Assembly (NCBI RefSeq): GCF_900188085.1 | Contig: NZ_FZOU01000017.1 | Coordinates: forward strand, 1-35,956 | From: Granulicella rosea | GTDB taxonomy: Bacteria; Acidobacteriota; Terriglobia; Terriglobales; Acidobacteriaceae | Length of the DNA: 35,956 nucleotides | Direction of reading: 5' to 3' | Shown: positions 7,623-15,019 of the stretch, in pieces | Layout of the letters: every line of letters begins with the position of its first letter | Position numbering within the stretch: position 1 is the first letter of the stretch | Made by a program: the position numbers and the translations under genes | The notes under the pieces: generated by a model | Told to the model about the DNA's origin: nothing | The model's input: only the letters and a program-made list of their open reading frames with translations | Databases searched by the model: none

Positions 7623-9470
7623 ATGCTCCAGGAACCAGGCCGCCGCGCATCGCATGGGTTGCGCGGCGGTATTCTCGTTATACTCGCCACCGTCTGCTGC
7701 ACCTTCCTGCTCGCAGGGTGCGGGAGCGACGGCCAGCTTCATACGCTCGCCGGCACACAGTTGAAGGGCCAGGTTCATGGCGGACAGCAGCCAGTCAGCG
7801 GCGCGTCCATCCAGCTCTATGCCGCCGGCCTCTCCGGCAATGGCGCCGTCGCCGTCAACCTGCTCTCGCCGAATGTCGTAACGACGGACAAGAACGGCGC
7901 CTTTTCGATTACAGGCGATTACACCTGCCCAACCGCGACCGCGCAGGTCTATCTTGTCTCGCGCGGCGGCAACCCCGGCCTCGCGTCCGGCGTGCAAAAT
8001 CAGGCGCTCGTCTTCGTCGCGGCGCTTGGGGATTGCGGAACCCTGACCAGCTCCACCTACGTCTGGATGAACGAGGTCACGACCGTAGCCGCCGCCTGGG
8101 CGTTGTCACCCTTCTTCGGATCGGGCGCGCTCGCCGGGGCAAGCTCCACCAATCTCACCGGGTTGCGGAACGCCTTCGGTACCGCGGCATCGCTCGCCAA
8201 CATCGCCACAGGCACAGCGCCCGGAGGATCTCTTCCGACGGGCGCGATCGTCGAGACCGCCAAGGTCAATACTCTGGCGAACGCCCTCGCAGGCTGCGTC
8301 AATTCGGATGGCGGTGCGGCGTGTACGCCTCTCTTCACGGCAACCGCCGTCGCGGGCGTCGCTCCGGGCAATGTCTTCGACGCCGCGCTCAACGTTGTCC
8401 GCAATCCGGGCGTATCCGTCGCGCGGATCTTTCAGGCGGTATCCGCCAACGCGCCTTTCCAGCCGACGCTCGCCTCCGCGCCCAGCGACTGGACGATGTC
8501 GATCACCTACCGCAACGGGGGCTTGGACGTACCAGCCGCGCTCGCGATCGACTCCACCGGCAGCGTGTGGGTGGCGAACTACTTTGGAGCGGCGGTCTCA
8601 AAGTTTTCCCCACTGGGCGTTCCGGCCGCGCCTCAGGGATTTCCCGGCGCCGGGCTCAACCAGTCGTATGGGGTTGCCATCGATCCCTTCGACAACGCCT
8701 GGGTCACGAACGAGCAGAGCGTCTCCGCAGCTGGCAATAGCCACTACGGCAGTGTCAGCAAGTTCAACGCGCAGGGAACGGAGCTGTCCGGAAACGGCTT
8801 TACTGCGGGCGGACTTTACTATCCCGTCTCCGTGGCGGCCACCCCGGCCGGCCTCATCTGGGCGGCGGACTATGGCGGCTCCGCAGCCACTCTGCTGGCC
8901 AACGACGGTTCGGCGATCTCACCGGCACCGGGCTATGCGGCCTCGCAGCTACCCTTCACCTCCGCCGTGGCGCTGGACGCCGGCGGAGACGCCTGGTTCG
9001 CCACGCAGCAGGGAGCCGCGCGCGTCTCCGCCTCCGGCGTGGTCGGTAGTTTTGCCTGCTGCACCGGCCCGGCAGGCATTGCCGTCGATCCCTCCGGCAA
9101 CGTCTGGATCGCGGATTATGGGGCCTACGCCGTCGTCGAACTCAACGCCTCGGGCGCCGTCGCCCATACAATCAGCACGGCCTCGGCCCCCGTCTCTCCG
9201 CAGGGCATCGCGGTCGATGGCGCCGGAAACATCTGGGCCGCCAACTACTACGGCGACTCCGTTACGGCGATCACCGGGGCAACGGCTGCCCTCCGTTCGC
9301 CCGTCGCCGGCTTTGGGATCGACGCCCCACTCAACGAGCCGTACGCCCTGGCGATCGACGCGAGCGGAAACCTCTGGTTTTCAAACGCAGGCAACGACAC
9401 GCTAACGGAGATCGTCGGCCTCGCAAGTCCCGTGAAGACGCCACTCCTTGGCCCTGCCGCGCAGCCCTGA
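7623..9470 (+). CDS. NHL-repeat lipoprotein 2
   Basis: 615 residues and the same architecture as its upstream neighbour: signal peptide with lipobox LAGC (Cys33), a carboxypeptidase-regulatory-like domain (GGQQPVSGASIQLY near 53-66), a middle region with NEVTTVAAAWALSPF and GCVNSDGG, and a longer C-terminal propeller of about six NHL units (GSVWVANY, GNVWIADYG, GNIWAANYYG, GNLWFSNAGN). The fold resembles Vgb/NHL propellers, but I see no reason to assign lyase activity. It starts 27 bases after lipoprotein 1, so co-transcription is likely. The two probably arose by tandem duplication, with blades then gained here or lost in the first copy. Confidence 0.84.
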   Translation: MLQEPGRRASHGLRGGILVILATVCCTFLLAGCGSDGQLHTLAGTQLKGQVHGGQQPVSGASIQLYAAGLSGNGAVAVNLLSPNVVTTDKNGAFSITGDYTCPTATAQVYLVSRGGNPGLASGVQNQALVFVAALGDCGTLTSSTYVWMNEVTTVAAAWALSPFFGSGALAGASSTNLTGLRNAFGTAASLANIATGTAPGGSLPTGAIVETAKVNTLANALAGCVNSDGGAACTPLFTATAVAGVAPGNVFDAALNVVRNPGVSVARIFQAVSANAPFQPTLASAPSDWTMSITYRNGGLDVPAALAIDSTGSVWVANYFGAAVSKFSPLGVPAAPQGFPGAGLNQSYGVAIDPFDNAWVTNEQSVSAAGNSHYGSVSKFNAQGTELSGNGFTAGGLYYPVSVAATPAGLIWAADYGGSAATLLANDGSAISPAPGYAASQLPFTSAVALDAGGDAWFATQQGAARVSASGVVGSFACCTGPAGIAVDPSGNVWIADYGAYAVVELNASGAVAHTISTASAPVSPQGIAVDGAGNIWAANYYGDSVTAITGATAALRSPVAGFGIDAPLNEPYALAIDASGNLWFSNAGNDTLTEIVGLASPVKTPLLGPAAQP

Positions 9471-9478
9471 CGGGCGGC

Positions 9479-9493
9479 AAGGCATCCCGCCTT
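9479..9493 (+). terminator. Weak hairpin after lipoprotein 2
   Basis: AAGGC-ATCCC-GCCTT forms a 5-bp stem just after the lipoprotein 2 stop and is followed by a mixed pyrimidine stretch. It may be a weak terminator for the S53-lipoprotein operon. The stem is short and there is no clean T run. Confidence 0.25.
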
Positions 9494-9506
9494 TCCGTTG
9501 CTTACT

Positions 9507-9534
9507 TTTACAAGCATTTTGTTTCTTTTATAGG
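9507..9534 (+). promoter_or_regulatory. Candidate promoter of the fucosidase gene
   Basis: TTTACA (9507-9512) and TATAGG (9529-9534) are separated by 16 bases in a locally AT-rich stretch, about 40 bases before the fucosidase start. The -35 matches the sigma70 consensus at 5 of 6 positions. It suggests that the fucosidase is transcribed independently of the lipoprotein operon. Confidence 0.45.
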
Positions 9535-9574
9535 CGAGATTGGATAGGATTGCCCACAGGGAGATTCCTATCCG

Positions 9575-10981
9575 ATGAAACACACCCGGCGAGCAGTCTT
9601 GAAGTGGACCGCAGCGGCGGCATGGCCGAAGAGCTGGCAGTCGCTGGCGCTTGCCCAGATGCAACTGACCCAGGCGGAGCGCATGCAGTGGTGGGAGGAC
9701 GCGCGGTTCGGGCTCTTCCTGCACTGGGGTCTGTACAGCGTGGCGGCCGGTGTGTGGAAGGGCAAGCCGATCCAGGGCGCCGAGCATTTCATGCTCTACG
9801 AGCGCATCCCGCTGGCCCAGTACGCGCAGCTTGCGAATGGCTTCAATCCGGTGAAGTTCGACGCGACGGCGTGGGTGCGGCTGGCCAAAGATGCCGGCAT
9901 GCGCTATCTCGTCATCACGGCCAAGCATCACGAGGGCTTCGCCATGTACGACTCGCCAAGCTCGGACTACAACGTGGTGAAGCGCACGCCCTACGGACGC
10001 GACCCGATGAAGCTGCTGGCCGCGGCCTGCCATGAACAGGGCGTCAAGCTATGTTTTTATTACTCTTTGGGCCGGGACTGGCAGGACCCGGATGTCCCGA
10101 CCGACTGGCCCACGCGCGGCGGCCGCAGCAACACGTGGGACTATCCGGACGAAGACAGGAAGGTGTTCTCGCGATACTTCGAACGCAAGGTGAAGCCACA
10201 GGTACGCGAGCTGCTGACGCAGTACGGTCCGGTCGGCGTGCTGTGGTTCGATACGCCGGAGCTGATCTCGCGCGAGGAAAGCCACGAGCTGCTGACGATG
10301 ATCCGCAGCCTGCAGCCCGCATGCATCGTCAACAGCCGCATCGGCAACGGCCTTGGCGATTACGAAACATCGGAGCAGACGCTGACGCCGGGCAAGCCCG
10401 CGCGCCCATGGGAGGCCTGCATGACGATGAGCAGGCACTGGGGTTATTTTCGTAACGAAATAGGTTACAAATCTCCCGAGGTCCTGGTCCGCGACCTGGT
10501 GGAGGTGGTCAGTCGCGGCGGAAACCTGCTGCTCGACATCGGCCCATCGCCCGAGGGCGAGTTTCCTGCGCCGGCGGTCGAGCGGCTAAAGGCGATCGCC
10601 GGCTGGATGAAGATCAACGGCGAAGCGATCGCCGGCACGAAGCCATGGCCGGCGCCGGGCGCTGAAGCCGCGGACTCCGCAGCGCAACCCAGCGTTGCGG
10701 GCGAAGCGGTGAACGACCAGACCTCCCACACGACCGAACCCGCGATCCGCTTCACCACGCGAGAGGGCAGCGTCTACCTCTTCGCGCTGAGCTGGCGCAG
10801 TCCGCAGGTGGTGGTCGAGATGCTTCCGCAGACGCGGCTGCGCGTGCAACGGCTGGAGATGCTGGGCGCGGGGAAAGCGGTCTCCTGGCATCAGGACGCG
10901 GAGGCCCTCAGGATTCAACTACCGCCGGATGCGGACCGCGGCCTGCCGGTCTATGTCTTTAGGCTTCAATCAGGCGACTGA
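9575..10981 (+). CDS. GH29 alpha-L-fucosidase, probable Tat substrate
   Basis: 468 residues. It hydrolyses alpha-L-fucosyl linkages with retention of configuration, in the periplasm or outside the cell. The N-terminus TRRAVLKWTAAAA is a twin-arginine-type signal ending near LALAQ (28). GH29 landmarks follow in order: WWEDARFGLFLHWGLYS (39-55), YLVITAKHHEGFAMYDS (111-127), and GVLWFDTPE with predicted nucleophile D226. GGNLLLDIGPSPEGE closes the barrel, and a short beta domain ends the protein. Length is normal for the compact bacterial GH29 type. GGGAG lies about 11 bases before the ATG. Its last 23 bases overlap the 3' end of the convergent diguanylate cyclase gene. Family assignment is firm; exact linkage specificity cannot be read. 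Confidence 0.9.
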   Translation: MKHTRRAVLKWTAAAAWPKSWQSLALAQMQLTQAERMQWWEDARFGLFLHWGLYSVAAGVWKGKPIQGAEHFMLYERIPLAQYAQLANGFNPVKFDATAWVRLAKDAGMRYLVITAKHHEGFAMYDSPSSDYNVVKRTPYGRDPMKLLAAACHEQGVKLCFYYSLGRDWQDPDVPTDWPTRGGRSNTWDYPDEDRKVFSRYFERKVKPQVRELLTQYGPVGVLWFDTPELISREESHELLTMIRSLQPACIVNSRIGNGLGDYETSEQTLTPGKPARPWEACMTMSRHWGYFRNEIGYKSPEVLVRDLVEVVSRGGNLLLDIGPSPEGEFPAPAVERLKAIAGWMKINGEAIAGTKPWPAPGAEAADSAAQPSVAGEAVNDQTSHTTEPAIRFTTREGSVYLFALSWRSPQVVVEMLPQTRLRVQRLEMLGAGKAVSWHQDAEALRIQLPPDADRGLPVYVFRLQSGD

Positions 10982-11954
10982 GGGGCAGATTGACGGGCAG
11001 GCTCGAAACCTCGCGGCGGACGTTGTCTGCCGCAACTGCGGCCATCTCTGCGTAGACCACTCGATTTCGCCCTGAGGCCTTGGCCTGATAGAGCGCCATA
11101 TCGACCTGCTTGAGCAGCAGCTCGATCGGCGCGGACTTCTCCCATAGATCGACCGTGATGGCGCCCAGGCTCAAGCTGACCGTGATGGCGCCCTGATCGA
11201 TCGTAAACGGCGATGAGTAGATCGACTTGCGCACCTGCTCCGCGCGTTCCTGCAGGTGCGCGTGCCCGCAGCCGCCCAGTACGATCAGGAACTCCTCCCC
11301 GCCGTAGCGACCTACGGCATCGTGCGTCCGCACCGCATCCATAAGGCGCGTGGCTACCTCTTCCAGGACGAGATCCCCCGCATGATGACCATGCACGTCG
11401 TTGATCTTCTTGAAGTGGTCGACATCGCAGAGCAGAATGGACACCGGCGAGCGCTCGCGCCGGGCGCGGCTCAGCTCGCTGCGCAACAGCGACAGGATTG
11501 CGCCGCGATCCCACAAGGAGGTCAGCGGATCGTGCGTCGCTTTGAAGCGCATCTCCTCGCGAGCCTCGACGAGCTTATCCTCAAGCTGCAGAATGCGCCG
11601 GCCCGTGTGCAGCCTCGCGCGCAACTCCGCGGAGTTGCACGGCTTGGTCAGGTAGTCGTCCGCGCCGGCCTCGAGTCCCTTCACAATGTCCGCGCTCGAC
11701 TCCCTTGAAGTCAGCAGCATAATGTAGATATAAGCATCGTCCTGCTTGCTTCTGATCGCTCGGCAGAGGCCCGGACCGTCGAGGCCCGGCATCATCCAGT
11801 CGAGCAACGCCAGCCTCGGTCCACCGGGCTTCTCCAGCTCGGCTGCCGCCTGCAGGCCGTCTTCAGCAGTGACCACTTCATAGCCGCTCTGTTGCAACAT
11901 GCGTTCCATCAGCATGCGTGAGATGCGGTCGTCGTCGGCGACGAGAATCTTCAC
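10959..11954 (-). CDS. REC-GGDEF response regulator (diguanylate cyclase)
   Basis: 331 residues from the GTG at 11954. It makes cyclic di-GMP from two GTP when its receiver is activated. The receiver domain (1-115) has acidic residues DDD at 7-9, phospho-acceptor D52 (LLDWMMPG) and conserved K104 (YLTKP). The GGDEF domain (about 135-310) carries active-site GGEEF at 218-222, and an RTHD inhibitory I-site motif lies exactly five residues before it, so the enzyme should be active and product-inhibited. I chose the GTG because GGAGG sits seven bases upstream and because it overlaps the kinase stop by four bases (GTGA). An in-frame GTG six codons upstream lacks this spacing. The hybrid kinase is its natural phospho-donor. 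Confidence 0.9.
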   Translation of the reverse strand: MKILVADDDRISRMLMERMLQQSGYEVVTAEDGLQAAAELEKPGGPRLALLDWMMPGLDGPGLCRAIRSKQDDAYIYIMLLTSRESSADIVKGLEAGADDYLTKPCNSAELRARLHTGRRILQLEDKLVEAREEMRFKATHDPLTSLWDRGAILSLLRSELSRARRERSPVSILLCDVDHFKKINDVHGHHAGDLVLEEVATRLMDAVRTHDAVGRYGGEEFLIVLGGCGHAHLQERAEQVRKSIYSSPFTIDQGAITVSLSLGAITVDLWEKSAPIELLLKQVDMALYQAKASGRNRVVYAEMAAVAADNVRREVSSLPVNLPLSRLIEA

Positions 11955-14749
11955 TTCACGGCCTCCATGCACACCGCTTCCAGCGCCTGCGCCACGCGGA
12001 GCAGCTCTCTGTCGAGCGCCTCCAGAGTAGCCGAGGCGGACGACAGGTTCTTGTCGCGACCGCTCGACTCCAGCTCGCCCGCCAGTCTGCTCGCCTCCGG
12101 CGCGGCAAGATTGCTCATGGCGCCCTTCATCCTGTGCCCCATCGCCTGCAGCGCGGCTGGGTCGTTGTTGCGCAGCGCCTCGCGCCCTGCCTCAACCTGC
12201 ACCGGATAGTCTTCGCGGTAAAGCTCCAGCAGCTCGGCCAGCAGATCGCGATCGCCGCCGATCCGCTCCAGCAGCTCCTCGATCTCGACGGAGGCGTCGC
12301 CCACAGATGCAGCCGTCGTCTCAGCCACCGGTTCGGACTCGCCAGCAAGGTACTTGTCCAGCACCTCGTCCAGCTCCTGCGGACGGATCGGCTTCGAAAG
12401 ATACCCATCCATGCCGGCCTCCATGCAACGCTCGCGATCGCCCTTCATCACCAGCGCCGTCATCGCGACGACGGGCTGATAAAGACCTGTGTTCCTGGCC
12501 TTCTCCAGCGCGCGAATCTGCCGCGTCGCCTCCAATCCATCCATCTCCGGCATCTGCACGTCCATCAGAACCAGATCGAAGCTCTGCTTTTCAAGCGCCG
12601 ACAAAGCCTCCTTGCCGTTGTTGGCCAGCACGACCTGATGTCCACGCTTCTCCAACAACCGCATGGCGAGCTTTTGATTGATCGCATGATCTTCCGCAAG
12701 CAGGATATTCAGCTTCTTCGGAGCCGCTGCCTCATCATGCAACGTGTACTTGGTAATCATCGGAATCGCTCCATGCTGTTCTCGCGCGCCCAGTACGCGC
12801 GCGACGGCGGCCCGCAGTTCGGACTGACGCACCGGCTTCAAGAGATAAGCCGAAATCCCCAGCTCCTGGCAACGCACCGCATCGCCGCGCTGACCACCCG
12901 AGGTAAGCATCATGATGGTCGCCGTCGACAGCTCCGGCCGTTCGTTGATATGCTCCACCAGGCCGAACCCATCCATCTTCGGCATGTGCATGTCGGTCAG
13001 GATGAGCTGGAACGGGTTGTTCGCCTCGCGTGCAGCCGTCAGCTCTCGCAACGCCACCTCGCCGTCGAGCGCCGTGGTCGGCTTCATGCCCCAGCGCGTC
13101 ACCAGACCTTCGAGAATACGGCGATTCGTACGGTTGTCGTCCACGATCAGGACGTTAACGCCACGCAGGATCACCGGCGCGCCCACATCCTCGACCGTCG
13201 ACTCGCGCTTCATCGCCGCGCCCAGCGCGATGGTGAAGTGAAAGCGCGATCCCACGCCCGGCTCGCTCTCCACCCAAAGACGCCCACCCATCATCTCGAT
13301 CAGACGCCGCGAGATCGTCAGCCCAAGGCCGGTGCCGCCGAACTCGCGTGTGGTCGATGTATCGGCCTGGTTGAAGGGTTCGAAGATGCTCTTCAGCTTC
13401 GCCGGCGCGATGCCAACGCCGGTGTCCGAGACGGTGAAGTGCAGCGTCGTCGACTTCTCTTCGATCAGCTCCGTCTGAACCTTCAGACTGATCTCACCCT
13501 CCATGGTGAACTTCAGCGCGTTCCCCAGCAGGTTGAGCAGGATCTGCCGCAGGCGGCCCGAGTCGCCCCGCCAGCGGTCCGCCACATCGGACGATACCTC
13601 GCACAGCAGCTCCAGACCCTTTTCATCCGCGCGCAGAGCCAGCGTCTTCAGCGTGCCTTCGATGCACTCGCACAGGTCGAAGTCGATCTCTTCGAGGTCT
13701 ACCTTGCCGGCCTCGATCTTCGAGAAGTCCAGAATATCGTTGATGACGTTGAGCAGGGAATCGGCCGACAGCTTCACCGTCTCGAGATAGTCGCGCTGCT
13801 CGCGCGTCAGCTCCGTCTCAAGCGCCAGATCGGTCATGCCGATGATGCCATTCAGCGGGGTGCGAATCTCGTGGCTCATGTTGGCGAGGAACTCGCTCTT
13901 GGCCTGGCTTCCCGCCTCGGCCACCTTGGCGCGCTCGCGCTCGGTGGCGGTCTCTTCCATCAGCCGATAGCGCTCCTGGCTGAGTTCCAGCTCCATCGCC
14001 TGCAGCGAGAAACGGCGGTCCAGCAGCGAGAGAAGAAAGACCGAACCGAGAATAAAGAGCGTCACCAGACCGATGCCCAGAACCCCAAGCTGCGAGATGC
14101 TGATCGCATGGCGCAGTGTCGACGCCGAAAGCGGCTCCGGCATGAAGGTGACGGCGGCCATGCCGACATAGTGCATGACGGGAATCGCCAGTCCCATCAG
14201 CAGGGCGCTGCCCGTCTTGCGCCAGCTCGCCGTCTCTCCGCGCACGGCAAAGGTCAACCAGAGCGCGACAAACGAAATCGCGATCGCCAGCACGATCGAA
14301 AGCGCAACCAGATTGTAGTTGTAGTGGCACATCGCCGGCAGGCGCATGGCCTCCATGCCGATGTAATGCATCGAAGCGATGCCGCTGCCCATCAGCACGG
14401 CGCCCCCCGCGGCGGCGGCGACTCCCATCTGCTTCCGGCTGACGATCGACAGGGCCACGGCCGACGCCGAAACAGCCGCCACCATCGACAGCAGAACCTG
14501 CGGCCAGTCGTACTGCACGGGCACGGGCAGACGCAACGCCTCCATCCCCAGATAGTGCATCGACCAGATGCCAAGTCCCATGGCAAAGGCGCCGCCGGCC
14601 AGCCAGGAGAAGCGTCCGCGACCCTTCGAAGCCGTTACGCGTCCGGCAAGGTCGAGTGCGGCATAGGCGGCGAAGATCGCGATCAAAACCGACAGCGCGA
14701 CAAGGCGGTAGTCGTAATAACCTGCTAAAGAAGAGACCTGCGAACCCAT
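11951..14749 (-). CDS. MHYT-domain hybrid sensor histidine kinase
   Basis: 932 residues. It is an inner-membrane sensor kinase with its whole phosphorelay in one protein. The N-terminal MHYT sensor (about 15-245) has three MHY-containing helices: SMHYLGMEA (near 63), SMHYIGMEA (near 126) and VMHYVGMAA (near 191), thought in this family to bind metal and sense a diatomic gas. A HisKA domain with SHEIRTPLNGIIG (H293) and a HATPase domain with GTGLGL follow. Two receivers come next (D586 in LTDMHMPKMDG; D730 in LMDVQMPEMDG), and a C-terminal Hpt domain has H872 in GHRMKGAMSN. The ATG at 14749 has AAGGTG six bases upstream. It is coupled to the REC-GGDEF gene by a 4-base overlap, so the output is probably cyclic di-GMP. 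Confidence 0.92.
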   Translation of the reverse strand: MGSQVSSLAGYYDYRLVALSVLIAIFAAYAALDLAGRVTASKGRGRFSWLAGGAFAMGLGIWSMHYLGMEALRLPVPVQYDWPQVLLSMVAAVSASAVALSIVSRKQMGVAAAAGGAVLMGSGIASMHYIGMEAMRLPAMCHYNYNLVALSIVLAIAISFVALWLTFAVRGETASWRKTGSALLMGLAIPVMHYVGMAAVTFMPEPLSASTLRHAISISQLGVLGIGLVTLFILGSVFLLSLLDRRFSLQAMELELSQERYRLMEETATERERAKVAEAGSQAKSEFLANMSHEIRTPLNGIIGMTDLALETELTREQRDYLETVKLSADSLLNVINDILDFSKIEAGKVDLEEIDFDLCECIEGTLKTLALRADEKGLELLCEVSSDVADRWRGDSGRLRQILLNLLGNALKFTMEGEISLKVQTELIEEKSTTLHFTVSDTGVGIAPAKLKSIFEPFNQADTSTTREFGGTGLGLTISRRLIEMMGGRLWVESEPGVGSRFHFTIALGAAMKRESTVEDVGAPVILRGVNVLIVDDNRTNRRILEGLVTRWGMKPTTALDGEVALRELTAAREANNPFQLILTDMHMPKMDGFGLVEHINERPELSTATIMMLTSGGQRGDAVRCQELGISAYLLKPVRQSELRAAVARVLGAREQHGAIPMITKYTLHDEAAAPKKLNILLAEDHAINQKLAMRLLEKRGHQVVLANNGKEALSALEKQSFDLVLMDVQMPEMDGLEATRQIRALEKARNTGLYQPVVAMTALVMKGDRERCMEAGMDGYLSKPIRPQELDEVLDKYLAGESEPVAETTAASVGDASVEIEELLERIGGDRDLLAELLELYREDYPVQVEAGREALRNNDPAALQAMGHRMKGAMSNLAAPEASRLAGELESSGRDKNLSSASATLEALDRELLRVAQALEAVCMEAVK

Positions 14750-14808
14750 CACTACACCTTCTGGTATGAATCTGACAAACGGTAACACGCCAGGGTAACC
14801 ATCAGCTT

Positions 14809-14824
14809 TAGCACTTTCGTGCTA
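14809..14824 (-). promoter_or_regulatory. GAAA-loop hairpin in the kinase leader
   Basis: On the minus strand TAGCAC-GAAA-GTGCTA forms a perfect 6-bp stem with a GNRA-type tetraloop, 60 bases before the kinase start codon. It could be an operator or a structured leader element. Confidence 0.35.
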
Positions 14825-14842
14825 GCAGAGGCCAAGGTCGCG

Positions 14843-14857
14843 CTGCGTCCCACGCAG
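14843..14857 (-). promoter_or_regulatory. Second hairpin in the kinase leader
   Basis: CTGCGT-GGG-ACGCAG (minus strand) is a perfect 6-bp stem 18 bases upstream of the GAAA-loop hairpin. Together they make a tandem-hairpin leader ahead of the cyclic di-GMP operon. Confidence 0.3.
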
Positions 14858-14959
14858 AATATTGCCCGTTGGCCGGAGTGAGTCCGATAACTAGGGTTCC
14901 GTCTCATCGACGCTGCAAGCTACCTTGGATGGACGCCCAGTGCGACGTCTTGACGCAAC

Positions 14960-14996
14960 AAACCCCCTCAAGAGCGGGTCGCTCTTGAAGGGGTTT
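14960..14996 (-). terminator. Strong terminator of the second S53 peptidase gene
   Basis: Two 17-base arms (14960-14976 and 14980-14996) pair with a single mismatch around a 3-base loop. The outer ends are AAACCCC/GGGGTTT, so RNA of either strand ends its stem in U residues. It begins 23 bases after the S53 stop codon on the minus strand and shields the kinase operon from read-through. It is the strongest intrinsic terminator in the window. Confidence 0.8.
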
Positions 14997-15019
14997 ATAT
15001 TCATCCACCAGCTCCAGAC

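Noticed and set aside
6234..9470. Virginiamycin B lyase (Vgb) activity for the NHL lipoproteins
   Set aside because: The propeller repeats look Vgb/NHL-like, but I cannot identify the catalytic His/Glu arrangement; the general NHL description is safer.
11918..14728. Long plus-strand open frame of 936 residues
   Set aside because: It is the antisense shadow of the MHYT kinase, rich in Arg, His and Gln, as expected from reading GC-rich coding DNA backwards. The real protein has clear domains on the other strand.
14750..14900. GEMM-type cyclic di-GMP riboswitch
   Set aside because: A GAAA-loop stem is present, but the conserved GEMM core sequences around it are not visible; kept only as a structured-leader observation.
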